Of a stretch of 64,000 nucleotides of DNA, positions 26,961 to 35,889 are shown in pieces. Source of the DNA: Rhizobium sp. LC145 (GTDB lineage Bacteria; Pseudomonadota; Alphaproteobacteria; Rhizobiales; Rhizobiaceae); assembly GCF_001005825.1 (NCBI RefSeq), contig NZ_LBHV01000003.1, positions 372,001 through 436,000 on the forward strand. The letters are read 5' to 3'. How positions within the stretch are numbered: the stretch's first letter is position 1; each line of letters starts with the position of its first letter. The position numbers were made by a program, and so were the translations under genes. The notes under the pieces are model-generated. The model was not told the origin of the DNA and did no database searches. It was given only the letters and a program-made list of their open reading frames with translations.

Positions 26961-27248
26961 ATGCGCTGTGGCTATGTCTACATCCTGGCATCGAAACGGA
27001 ACGGCACGCTCTATACCGGCGTGACCAGCGATCTGCCGGGGCGGCTCTATGAACATCAGAATGAGCTGACGCCGGGCTTCACCAGCCGCTATGGCGTCAA
27101 GACGCTCGTCTGGTTCGAAATCCATGATCTGGTGGTGGATGCCATCCGGCGGGAAAAGACCATCAAGAAATGGCCGAGAGCGTGGAAGCTCAATCTGATC
27201 GAAAGCGTCAATCCGGAATGGGAGGACATTTCTCCCTGGCTTCTCTGA
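26961..27248 (+). CDS. Small GIY-YIG nuclease-domain protein
   Basis: The 95-residue product is a stand-alone GIY-YIG domain of the UPF0213/YhbQ-like type. The two half-motifs appear as GYVYI and LYTGV, followed by SDLPGRLYEHQ with the conserved arginine and histidine, and a glutamate in AIRREKTIKKW. I chose the ATG at 26961, which places GYVYI near the N-terminus; an ATG nine codons earlier (26934) is in frame. REP-like double hairpins in inverted orientation lie on both sides, about 90 and 17 bases away. Cellular role unknown; the flanking arrangement suggests the gene travels or co-evolves with the repeats. Confidence 0.85.
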   Translation: MRCGYVYILASKRNGTLYTGVTSDLPGRLYEHQNELTPGFTSRYGVKTLVWFEIHDLVVDAIRREKTIKKWPRAWKLNLIESVNPEWEDISPWLL

Positions 27249-27265
27249 ATGGCAAACTGTCTTTT

Positions 27266-27319
27266 GCGCCCAAGGACTTGGGCGCGCTGGATCCCTGTGA
27301 CAAGCACAGGGATGACGGA
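27266..27319. repeat. REP-like double hairpin, right flank of the GIY-YIG gene
   Basis: GCGCCCAAG-GA-CTTGGGCGC (27266-27285) is followed by ATCCCTGTG-ACAAG-CACAGGGAT (27291-27313) and GACGG. The second hairpin with its flank is the inverted copy of the left repeat at 26819-26850. The order (short-loop hairpin inside, CACAGG hairpin outside) mirrors the left side exactly. Confidence 0.8.
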
Positions 27320-27618
27320 GAAAACAGCCGCCCGCGAAGAAATTTTCATCCTCCTTCATCCCCGCTCTCCAACTTTGCCTCATACTGTCCCTGTCCTGTT
27401 TCGGCTGCACCGGTTAAGCATCGCCGGCGAGATGGGGCCGGTGCCCTTTCGATCCGCCGTTGATGCAGGCGGGGCGTCAGGGGCTGCGCAGAAAATGGTC
27501 TCCCTCTCGCCTGAGAAATGGCGGGGCGTGCGTGTGTCGCACACAACCCGGCCCGGCTAATAATCAACAACATATGGGCCGCCGCAGAGGGACCGGAGTT
27601 GCGCGGAAAAACACGCCG

Positions 27619-27677
27619 AACGGGACACGTCGCGTGTCACCTATAAAATTCAATACGAGGCACACGACGTGTCCCGG
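27619..27677. repeat. Long imperfect inverted repeat
   Basis: Arms CGGGACACGTCGCGTGTC (27619-27636) and GGCACACGACGTGTCCCG (27660-27677) pair over 18 positions with two mismatches around a 23-base loop that is AT-rich. It directly abuts the next REP-like hairpin. The stretch 27320-27618 carries no gene I can support; it includes a small GTGTG/CACAC hairpin near 27530. Confidence 0.6.
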
Positions 27678-27680
27678 CCG

Positions 27681-27860
27681 ATCCTCGGGTCAAGCCCGAG
27701 GATGACGAAAGCAAAATGCTCGTCCTCCTCGGGCGAGCGAAGTGAAGACCCGAGGATCGCCAAGGGACGAGTCTGCCCACTCGTCATCCAGGGTCTTCGA
27801 GGAAACCGTTCAAGACTCGAGTCGCCACCCTCGGGCGAGCGGAGCGAGACCCGAGGAGAC
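27681..27860. repeat. Cluster of REP-like CCTCGGG/CCCGAGG hairpins upstream of trpS
   Basis: Three related hairpins lie in 180 bases: ATCCTCGGG-TCAAG-CCCGAGGAT (27681-27703) followed by GACG; CCTCGGG...CCCGAGG (27727-27755) with loop containing GAGCGAAGTGAAGA; and a similar one near 27829-27857 with GAGCGGAGCGAGA. A partial CGTCATCCAGGG unit is at 27782. The loop and GATGACG ends resemble those framing the GIY-YIG gene. No coding potential is credible here, and 27861-28006 contains only the trpS leader, with a GGGCC-rich hairpin near 27962-27983. Confidence 0.75.
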
Positions 27861-28006
27861 CCCGTCCCTGCGGCAACACCTGGGATTTCATTGAGCCTGC
27901 GCATCGCGGAACTCTTGATCCCGCCCCACCGCCCGTGCATAAGCCCGCCCGTTAGCAACATGGCCCTTCGGGCCTGGGGCCCTCCACCAGCCTGATCGAG
28001 GACGAT

Positions 28007-29071
28007 ATGAATACCTTCAAGCCGCTTGTCTTTTCCGGCGTTCAGCCGACCGGCAATCTCCATCTCGGCAATTATCTCGGCGCGATCCGCAAGTTCGTCG
28101 CGCTCCAGGAAAACAACGATTGCATTTATTGCGTCGTTGATCTGCATGCCATCACCGCCCAGCTCGTCCATGAGGACCTGCGTGGCCAGATCCGCTCGAT
28201 CGCCGCTGCCTTCATCGCGTCTGGCATCGATCCGGTAAAGCACATCGTCTTCAACCAGTCGGCCGTGCCGCAGCATGCGGAACTCGCCTGGGTCTTCAAC
28301 TGCGTCGCCCGCATCGGCTGGATGAACCGCATGACCCAGTTCAAGGACAAGGCCGGCAAGGACCGCGAGAACGCCTCGCTCGGCCTGCTCGCTTATCCGA
28401 GCCTGATGGCCGCCGACATCCTGGTCTATCGCGCCACCCATGTTCCGGTCGGCGATGACCAGAAACAGCATCTGGAGCTTGCGCGCGATATCGCCATGAA
28501 GTTCAATCTGGATTTCAAGGACAAGATCCGGGCGACGGGCACGGGGGTTGATATCACGGTCGGCGACGAGCCGGTGCATGCCTATTTCCCGATGGTCGAG
28601 CCGCTGATCGAGGGGCCGGCGCCGCGCGTCATGTCGCTGCGCGACGGCACCAAGAAGATGTCGAAATCCGATCCCTCGGACCTCTCGCGCATCAATCTCA
28701 TGGACAGCGCCGACGACATCGCCAAGAAGATCCGCAAGGCGAAGACCGACCCGGAAGGTCTGCCGAGCGAAATCGAAGGGCTTGCCGGCCGCCCCGAGGC
28801 CGACAATCTCGTCGGCATCTATGCTGCACTTGCCGACAGGTCCAAGGCCGATGTGCTTGCCGAATATGGCGGCCAGCAGTTCTCGGTCTTCAAGCCGGCG
28901 CTTGCCGATCTCGCCGTCCATGTTCTCTCCCCGATCACCGGCGAAATGCGCCGCCTGATGGACGATACGACCCATATCGACGCCATCCTGCGCGATGGCG
29001 GCGAGCGCGCCCGCGCCCGTGCCGAAAAGGTGATGGCGGAAGTCTTCGATATCGTCGGCTTCCTGCGCTGA
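28007..29071 (+). CDS. trpS: Tryptophanyl-tRNA synthetase
   Basis: TrpS charges tRNA-Trp. The 354-residue class I synthetase has the HIGH-type motif [13 protein letters not shown] ([11 protein letters not shown], about residues 16-26) and the KMSKS motif at [10 protein letters not shown] (about 218-227). The ATG at 28007 has GAGGA 5 bases before it. It follows the REP-like block and ends before its own terminator. Length and motifs are standard; no leader peptide or attenuator is evident. Confidence 0.96.
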   Translation: MNTFKPLVFSGVQPTGNLHLGNYLGAIRKFVALQENNDCIYCVVDLHAITAQLVHEDLRGQIRSIAAAFIASGIDPVKHIVFNQSAVPQHAELAWVFNCVARIGWMNRMTQFKDKAGKDRENASLGLLAYPSLMAADILVYRATHVPVGDDQKQHLELARDIAMKFNLDFKDKIRATGTGVDITVGDEPVHAYFPMVEPLIEGPAPRVMSLRDGTKKMSKSDPSDLSRINLMDSADDIAKKIRKAKTDPEGLPSEIEGLAGRPEADNLVGIYAALADRSKADVLAEYGGQQFSVFKPALADLAVHVLSPITGEMRRLMDDTTHIDAILRDGGERARARAEKVMAEVFDIVGFLR

Positions 29072-29096
29072 CCGTCAGCTGGGTTGAAAGGACTTG

Positions 29097-29124
29097 CCCG
29101 CCATGCATTCGCGTGGCGGGTTTT
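29097..29124 (+). terminator. Rho-independent terminator of trpS
   Basis: Arms CCCGCCA (29097-29103) and TGGCGGG (29114-29120) around a 10-base loop are followed by TTTTCATTTC, 25 bases after the trpS stop. Confidence 0.75.
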
Positions 29125-29197
29125 CATTTCGGGCCGAAGGCTCTAAATTCCGCAACACGACTGCTTCGGTCGAGTACGTGCGAAATAGGGGTAAGGG

Positions 29198-29689
29198 ATG
29201 GTTTCGAAACGGCTTTCACGGCTCGAAGGGCACCGCCGCAAGTTCATGGCCGTCATCGACGGCACGCCGGAATGCGAGAAGGCCGTCCACTATGCGGGGC
29301 GCCGCGCCAAGAATTCCAACGGTGGCCTCGTGCTGCTTTTCGTCATCCCGGAAGGCGATTTCCAGCAATGGCTGGGTGTCGAGCAGATCATGCGCGCCGA
29401 AGCGATGGAAGAGGCGGAGGCCGTGATGGCGAAGGCCGCGCAGAAGGTGCGTGAGACGATCAGCATCGATCCGGAAATCGTCATTCGCGAAGGCAGCGCC
29501 ACCGAGCAGATCAATGCGCTCGTGGAGGAGGATCGCGATATCGCCATCCTCGTGCTCGCCGCCGGTTCCGCGAAGGAAGGTCCGGGACCGCTGGTTTCGG
29601 CCGTTGCCGGCAGGGCGGCTGCCTTTCCCATCCCCGTCACCGTGCTGCCCGATACCCTGACGGCGGAAGAAATCGACGCCCTTTGTTGA
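29198..29689 (+). CDS. Universal stress protein (UspA family)
   Basis: The 163-residue product is a single USP domain. MAVIDGTPECEKAVHYAGRRA forms the first strand and helix. The ATP-type motif G-2x-G-9x-G(S/T) is not clearly complete in the region ILVLAAGSAKEGPGPLVSAVAGRAAAFPIPVTVLP, so nucleotide binding is uncertain. The ATG at 29198 is preceded by AGGGG; an internal ATG at 29246 would remove a basic 16-residue lead. It stands alone between trpS and nfuA. Stress role is inferred from the family. Confidence 0.85.
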   Translation: MVSKRLSRLEGHRRKFMAVIDGTPECEKAVHYAGRRAKNSNGGLVLLFVIPEGDFQQWLGVEQIMRAEAMEEAEAVMAKAAQKVRETISIDPEIVIREGSATEQINALVEEDRDIAILVLAAGSAKEGPGPLVSAVAGRAAAFPIPVTVLPDTLTAEEIDALC

Positions 29690-29814
29690 AGATGGGCTTG
29701 ACCTTGGAACAGGGAAGCCGCACTTGAACGGAAACCTGATTAGGCTTATCTTCTTTGGAAGAATTCTAAATTTTAGGCTCGGAGATAGCAAACGTTCCGG
29801 CCAGGAGAGATGAG

Positions 29815-30381
29815 ATGTTCATTCAGACGGAAGCCACGCCCAATCCGGCGACCCTGAAATTCCTGCCCGGCAAGGTGGTGATGGAAAAAGGCACCGCCGA
29901 GTTCCGTAACGCGGAAGACGCGCAAACCTCTCCGCTGGCCTCGCGTCTTTTCACCGTTCCGGGCGTCACGGGCGTCTATTTCGGTTACGATTTCATCGCC
30001 GTCACCAAGGATAGCGCCGAGTGGCAACACCTGAAGCCGGCGATCCTCGGCTCCATCATGGAACATTTCATGTCCGGCCAGCCGGTTATGGGCGGGGCTT
30101 CCACGCTTGCCGAGGCATTTGACGAGGAAGGCGAGTTCTTCGACGAGGACGACGAAACCATCGTCGCGACGATCAAGGAACTGCTCGAAACCCGCGTCCG
30201 CCCGGCAGTGGCGCAGGATGGCGGCGACATCACCTTCAAGGGCTACAAGGACGGCACCGTCTATCTCAACATGAAGGGCGCATGCTCCGGATGCCCGTCT
30301 TCGACGGCCACGCTGAAGCACGGGGTGCAGAACCTGCTGCGCCATTTCGTTCCCGAAGTGCAGGCGGTCGAGGCGCTTTGA
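29815..30381 (+). CDS. nfuA: NfuA/NifU-type iron-sulfur cluster carrier
   Basis: The 188-residue protein has an N-terminal Nfu_N domain (MFIQTEATPNPATLKFLPGK) and a C-terminal NifU-like domain with the cluster-binding pair in GACSGCPSS (CxxC, about residues 158-161). It delivers [4Fe-4S] clusters to apoproteins such as MiaB, which is encoded at 32.9 kb. An acidic stretch EGEFFDEDDE links the domains. AGGAGAG lies upstream of the ATG. tsaB follows 18 bases later, suggesting an nfuA-tsaB-rimI transcript. Confidence 0.93.
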   Translation: MFIQTEATPNPATLKFLPGKVVMEKGTAEFRNAEDAQTSPLASRLFTVPGVTGVYFGYDFIAVTKDSAEWQHLKPAILGSIMEHFMSGQPVMGGASTLAEAFDEEGEFFDEDDETIVATIKELLETRVRPAVAQDGGDITFKGYKDGTVYLNMKGACSGCPSSTATLKHGVQNLLRHFVPEVQAVEAL

Positions 30382-30399
30382 GCCTCGGAGCATCATCCG

Positions 30400-31044
30400 A
30401 TGATCGTGCTCGCTATCGATACCGCCGGGGTGGATTGCTCCGCCGCGCTCTATGACGGCGCGGCCGGACGGCTGCTTGCGGAAATCACCGAGACTATCGG
30501 CAAAGGCCATGCCGAGCGGCTGATGGCGGTTGTCGACGAGGCGCTGGAAAAGGCCGGGCTGCGGCTCGATGCCGTCGGACGGATCGCCGTGGTGACCGGC
30601 CCCGGCTCGTTCACCGGCATCCGGGTGGGCGTTGCGGCTGCTCGCGGTCTCGCTCTCGCGCTCGGCGTGGAGGCGGTGGGCGTCACCACGCTGGAAGTGC
30701 TGGCGCGCGGTCATCTTGCCGCAAATCCGGGACACCCGGTCGTCGTTGCCATGGATGCCAAGCGCAATGAGATCTACGCCCAGGCCTTCGGCGCAGACGG
30801 CTTGCCGCTGACCGGGCCTGCCGCCCTTTCTGCGGACGAGGTTGCCGAATTGGCGAAGTCGCAGGGCGCGGGGATGACCGGGTCCTGGGCGGATGGAACC
30901 GCAGCCGGCAGCGATCGCTTCGATATAGCCATGGTCGCGCACCTCGGCGCGGAAAAGCTCGCGGGCCAGGAAAGGCCGAAACCGCTTTACCTTCGCGGGC
31001 CTGATGCTAAACCGCAAAGCGGATTCGCTCTTGCCCGTGCATGA
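30400..31044 (+). CDS. tsaB: tRNA threonylcarbamoyladenosine biosynthesis protein TsaB
   Basis: TsaB is the scaffold partner of TsaD in making t6A37 in ANN-decoding tRNAs. The 214-residue product has the ASKHA-type opening MIVLAIDTAGVDCSAALYD and the conserved GPGSFTGIRVGVAAARGLAL (about 66-85). It is shorter than TsaD and lacks the metal-binding HxxxH, as expected for TsaB. rimI follows 17 bases downstream, the usual tsaB-rimI pairing. Confidence 0.93.
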   Translation: MIVLAIDTAGVDCSAALYDGAAGRLLAEITETIGKGHAERLMAVVDEALEKAGLRLDAVGRIAVVTGPGSFTGIRVGVAAARGLALALGVEAVGVTTLEVLARGHLAANPGHPVVVAMDAKRNEIYAQAFGADGLPLTGPAALSADEVAELAKSQGAGMTGSWADGTAAGSDRFDIAMVAHLGAEKLAGQERPKPLYLRGPDAKPQSGFALARA

Positions 31045-31061
31045 TGACTGCGTGATGACAG

Positions 31062-31556
31062 ATGCTGGATGATTATCTCACCTGGAAGCCCTATTTCGAA
31101 GTCGTCGCCCTGGAAAACGACGATTGTCCCGAAATATCCAATCTCCATGGTCAGCGTTTCGCGCGGCAATGGAGCGATGGCGAGTTCCTGAACCTGCTTT
31201 TGCAGCCGAATGTCTTCGGCTTCGTGGCGCGCCAGACCAATGCCTTCTTCTCCAAGCCGCTCGGCGGCTTCGTGCTTGCGCGCGAGGTGGCGGGCGAGGC
31301 GGAGATCCTCACCATCGCCGTGGCGGAAAAATTCGCCCGTGCCGGGCTGGGCTGGCGGCTGATGCAGGCGGCCATGCGGGAAGCGGCGAACAGGGGCGGC
31401 GAGGGCATGTTCCTGGAGGTCGAAGGCGGCAACCAGGCGGCGGTCGGGCTCTACCGCAAGCTTGGCTTCCAACAGGTCGGCGAGCGGCCTGCCTACTATT
31501 CCGGAGCCGATGGCCAGCGGTCCACGGCGCTTGTCATGAAGCGCGTTCTTCGCTAA
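31062..31556 (+). CDS. rimI: Ribosomal protein S18 alanine N-acetyltransferase (RimI-type GNAT)
   Basis: The 164-residue product is a GNAT acetyltransferase. Motif A is present as ILTIAVAEKFARAGLGWRLM (about 87-106) with the acetyl-CoA loop R-x-x-G-x-G/A, then FLEVEGGNQAAVGLYRKLGF typical of RimI, and a C-terminal YYSGADGQRSTALVM. In E. coli RimI acetylates the N-terminus of S18. Position next to tsaB supports the name. The ATG at 31062 gives the full fold. Confidence 0.88.
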   Translation: MLDDYLTWKPYFEVVALENDDCPEISNLHGQRFARQWSDGEFLNLLLQPNVFGFVARQTNAFFSKPLGGFVLAREVAGEAEILTIAVAEKFARAGLGWRLMQAAMREAANRGGEGMFLEVEGGNQAAVGLYRKLGFQQVGERPAYYSGADGQRSTALVMKRVLR

Positions 31557-31594
31557 TCGCGGTCTTTTAGAACATCTGATCGAGGCCTGACGTC

Positions 31595-32023
31595 ATGACA
31601 GACCTTCCCAAGTCCCTGGAGGAGCTGTGCGCCGAACGGGGCATGCGCATGACGGAGCAGCGGCGCATCATTGCCCGCATTCTCCAGGAGTCCGACGACC
31701 ATCCCGATGTCGAGGAACTTTATCGCCGTTCCTCGAAGATCGATCCGCGCATCTCGATCTCCACGGTCTACCGCACCGTGAAGCTTTTCGAGGATGCCGG
31801 CATTATCGAAAAGCATGATTTTCGCGATGGACGCTCGCGCTACGAGACGGTGCCGGAGGAACATCACGATCACATGATCGATCTGAAGACCGGAACGGTC
31901 ATCGAATTCCATTCGCCGGAGATCGAAGCCCTGCAGGAGCGGATCGCTCGCGAACACGGTTTCCGCCTGGTTGGCCACAGGCTCGAACTTTACGGCATCC
32001 CGCTCGACAAGGACGACAATTGA
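31595..32023 (+). CDS. mur: Fur-family regulator, Mur (manganese) type
   Basis: The 142-residue protein has a winged helix (RMTEQRRIIARILQES, ISISTVYRTVKLFEDAG) and a dimerisation domain with HHDHMIDLKTGTVIEF. Canonical Fur has CxxC (LICLDCGKVIEF) at that place; both cysteines are absent here, as in rhizobial Mur, which responds to manganese and represses sitABCD. The regulatory histidine cluster is kept. Its stop overlaps the next gene start (TTGA). A function in iron as well as manganese cannot be excluded. Confidence 0.87.
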   Translation: MTDLPKSLEELCAERGMRMTEQRRIIARILQESDDHPDVEELYRRSSKIDPRISISTVYRTVKLFEDAGIIEKHDFRDGRSRYETVPEEHHDHMIDLKTGTVIEFHSPEIEALQERIAREHGFRLVGHRLELYGIPLDKDDN

Positions 32024-32823
32024 TCACCTGGTTGCGGATCGGCCTCATCGTCGTCGTCCTTTTTGCCGTCACGCTGATCCTTCTGCCGTTGCAGCTCCTC
32101 GGGCTGGCCTTCGATCTGAAGATCCGCCGCTACATTCCCCGCTACTGGCATCGTATCGCCTGCCGCCTTCTCGGCATCCGCATCCATGTCCATGGCCGGC
32201 TGGAGCCTCGCCGACCGCTGATGCTGGCAGCCAATCACGTCTCCTGGAAGGATATCCTCGTCCTGGGCGCGATTGCCGATGTCGCCTTCATCGCCAAGAA
32301 CGAAGTGGCGGACTGGCCGGTCTTCGGCACGCTCGCGAAGCTGCAGAAGAGCATCTTCGTCGCCCGCGACCAGAAGCGGCGCACCGGCGAGCAGGTGAAC
32401 GAGATCGCCACCCGCATGGCGGCGGGCGAGATCGTCGTGCTGTTTCCGGAAGGGACGACGTCCGACGGCAACCGCGTTCTGGAGGTGAAGTCGTCGCTCT
32501 TCGGCGCCGCGGCGGCGGCCGTGCCGAACGTGCCGGGCGGCGTGGTCCATGTGCAGCCGGTGGCGATCGCCTATACCCGCGTCCACGGCATGGCGATGGG
32601 GCGCTATCACCGTCCGATCGCCGCATGGCCGGGAGATATCGACCTCGCGCCGCATCTTCTGGGCGTCTTGAAGGAAGGGGCTATCGACGTGGACGTCGCT
32701 TTCGGCGAAACGATCGATTTCCGCCAGGGAGACAACCGCAAGCATCTCAGCCAGGCCGTGGTCGGCAGGCTGCGTCGCATGCTGGCCCGCCATCTGCGTG
32801 GCCGCGAATACGAGGAGCTTTAG
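32020..32823 (+). CDS. olsA: 1-acyl-glycerol-3-phosphate acyltransferase family, probably OlsA
   Basis: The 267-residue PlsC-family acyltransferase has an N-terminal membrane helix (about 5-28), the catalytic HxxxxD in NHVSWKD (about 68-74) and the substrate motif FPEGTTSDG (about 143-151). In S. meliloti, the homologue in this place between a Fur-family gene and miaB is, as I recall, OlsA, which adds the second acyl chain to lyso-ornithine lipid; PlsC is encoded elsewhere. OlsB at 13.5 kb supports the pathway. The start is TTG at 32020 overlapping the mur stop by four bases. A general PlsC role remains possible. Confidence 0.8.
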   Translation: MITWLRIGLIVVVLFAVTLILLPLQLLGLAFDLKIRRYIPRYWHRIACRLLGIRIHVHGRLEPRRPLMLAANHVSWKDILVLGAIADVAFIAKNEVADWPVFGTLAKLQKSIFVARDQKRRTGEQVNEIATRMAAGEIVVLFPEGTTSDGNRVLEVKSSLFGAAAAAVPNVPGGVVHVQPVAIAYTRVHGMAMGRYHRPIAAWPGDIDLAPHLLGVLKEGAIDVDVAFGETIDFRQGDNRKHLSQAVVGRLRRMLARHLRGREYEEL

Positions 32824-32866
32824 GAAACGCTTCAAATCCTGGGCTTCTTGCGGTATTGAGCCTCGC

Positions 32867-34279
<1,413 letters not shown>

Positions 34280-34300
34280 TTATTTGGGGAGCTTGCCTGC

Positions 34301-35356
34301 TTGAACGGACGCGAACTGGTTTCTTCTTCCCCGCGACAGCCACAAACCGCCGCCACCGACGCAAATCACTTCGTCCTGACGTTCGAGAACAACAGGTTCG
34401 CCAGCGAACTCTTCGGTCAATTCGATCAGAACCTGAAGCTTCTGGAAGAGCGCCTCAACATCGATGCGCGGGCGCGGGGCAATTCGGTCACCATCTCGGG
34501 TGACGTGATCACCACCAACCAGGCACGCCGCGCGCTCGACTTCCTCTATGAGCGGGTGCAGAAGGGCGGTTCCGTCGAGGCATCCGACGTGGAAGGCGCC
34601 ATCCGCATGGCGCAGGCCGCCGACGACCAGTTGACGCTGCCGACGCTGGAGCGCAAAGCAAAGCTTTCCATGGCTCAGATTTCCACGCGCAAGAAGACGA
34701 TCGCCGCCCGCACGCCGAACCAGGACGCTTATATGCGGGCCCTGGAACGCGCCGAGCTGGTCTTCGGCGTTGGGCCCGCGGGCACCGGCAAGACCTATCT
34801 CGCCGTCGCCCACGCCGCCCAGCTTCTGGAGCGCGGCGCGGTGGACCGCATTATCCTGTCGCGTCCGGCTGTGGAAGCCGGCGAGCGCCTGGGCTTCTTG
34901 CCCGGCGACATGAAGGAGAAGGTCGATCCCTATCTCCGGCCGCTCTATGACGCGCTCTATGACATGATCCCGGGCGACAAGGTGGAGCGGGCGATCACCG
35001 CCGGCGTCATCGAAATCGCGCCGCTCGCCTTCATGCGCGGCCGCACGCTTGCCAACGCCGCCGTCATTCTGGACGAGGCTCAGAACACCACATCGATGCA
35101 GATGAAGATGTTCCTGACCCGCCTCGGTGAGAATTCGCGGATGATCATCACCGGCGATCCGAGCCAGGTCGACCTGCCGCGCGGCGTGAAATCCGGCCTT
35201 GTCGAGGCGCTGCATATCTTGAACGGCGTCGAGGGCATATCGGTGATCCGCTTCAAGGACACCGATGTCGTGCGCCACCCGCTGGTCGGCCGCATCGTCC
35301 GGGCCTATGACGCGCAATACGCCGTTCACGAAGAAAGCGAGGACGGAGACCGCTAG
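34301..35356 (+). CDS. phoH: PhoH-like ATPase (PhoL / YbeZ)
   Basis: The 351-residue protein has an N-terminal KH-like region, then a P-loop ATPase with Walker [14 protein letters not shown] (about 156-168) and Walker [10 protein letters not shown] (about 249-257). YbeZ-type PhoH works with the endoribonuclease YbeY, encoded 15 bases downstream, probably in RNA maturation. The start appears to be TTG at 34301 with GGGGAG about 11 bases before. A 24-base perfect palindrome spans its stop codon. Confidence 0.92.
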   Translation: MNGRELVSSSPRQPQTAATDANHFVLTFENNRFASELFGQFDQNLKLLEERLNIDARARGNSVTISGDVITTNQARRALDFLYERVQKGGSVEASDVEGAIRMAQAADDQLTLPTLERKAKLSMAQISTRKKTIAARTPNQDAYMRALERAELVFGVGPAGTGKTYLAVAHAAQLLERGAVDRIILSRPAVEAGERLGFLPGDMKEKVDPYLRPLYDALYDMIPGDKVERAITAGVIEIAPLAFMRGRTLANAAVILDEAQNTTSMQMKMFLTRLGENSRMIITGDPSQVDLPRGVKSGLVEALHILNGVEGISVIRFKDTDVVRHPLVGRIVRAYDAQYAVHEESEDGDR

Positions 35357-35366
35357 CGGTCTCCGT
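35343..35366. repeat. Perfect 24-base palindrome across the phoH stop and ybeY leader
   Basis: Twelve-base arms (ACGGAGACCGCT and its exact complement) meet without a loop. The palindrome contains the phoH stop (35354-35356) and ends 4 bases before the ybeY ATG, covering the first bases of an alternative GTG start (35365). As RNA it would form a hairpin over the ybeY ribosome-binding region. No T run follows, so it is not a standard terminator. Confidence 0.7.
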
Positions 35367-35370
35367 GGCC

Positions 35371-35880
35371 ATGCCGAAACTCGACATTCAGATCAGCGTG
35401 GAAGACGACGGCTGGCCCGATGAACAGGTGCTGGCCGCCTTGAGCGAGCGGACGCTTGCCGCCGCCGTCGATTTGCTAGTGCGCGAGGAAGGCCAGCCCT
35501 TTCCCGAAATGGCGCCGGAACTCTCGCTGGTCTTCACCGGCGACGAGGAAATCCAGCAAATCAATGCCGAATGGCGGGGCAAGGACAAGCCCACCAACGT
35601 GCTTTCCTTTCCCGCTTTCCCGCTGACGCCGGGCAAAAAGCCGGGCCCGATGCTCGGCGATATCGTCATCGCCCGCCAAACCGTCGAGCGCGAGGCGGCT
35701 GAACTGGAGAAGACCTTCGAGGAACATCTGACCCATCTCCTCGTCCATGGATTCCTCCATTTGTTCGGCTACGATCACATGGAAGCGGACGAGGCGGAAA
35801 AAATGGAGGGGCTGGAGACTCGCATTTTGGGAGTGCTGGGCCTATCTGACCCCTATGCGGGACAGGGTCCCTTGGTATAG
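35371..35880 (+). CDS. ybeY: Endoribonuclease YbeY
   Basis: YbeY is a zinc metallo-RNase needed for 16S rRNA 3'-end maturation and ribosome quality control; in S. meliloti it also affects small-RNA regulation. The 169-residue product has the HxxxHxxxxxH zinc motif as [11 protein letters not shown] (about 124-134) and the preceding TNVLSFP. The ATG at 35371 has a GTG two codons earlier in frame; neither has a clear Shine-Dalgarno because a palindrome occupies the leader. It lies in the miaB-phoH-ybeY-corC-lnt run conserved across proteobacteria. Confidence 0.94.
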   Translation: MPKLDIQISVEDDGWPDEQVLAALSERTLAAAVDLLVREEGQPFPEMAPELSLVFTGDEEIQQINAEWRGKDKPTNVLSFPAFPLTPGKKPGPMLGDIVIARQTVEREAAELEKTFEEHLTHLLVHGFLHLFGYDHMEADEAEKMEGLETRILGVLGLSDPYAGQGPLV

Positions 35881-35889
35881 AATGAGCCT

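Noticed and set aside
26679..27400. CRISPR-like array around the GIY-YIG gene
   Set aside because: The repeats are two inverted hairpin pairs, not regularly spaced direct repeats with unique spacers.
27669..27995. Open frame across the repeats before trpS
   Set aside because: It translates palindromic REP-like DNA (SSGERSEDPR-type repeats), a familiar false gene in rhizobial annotation.
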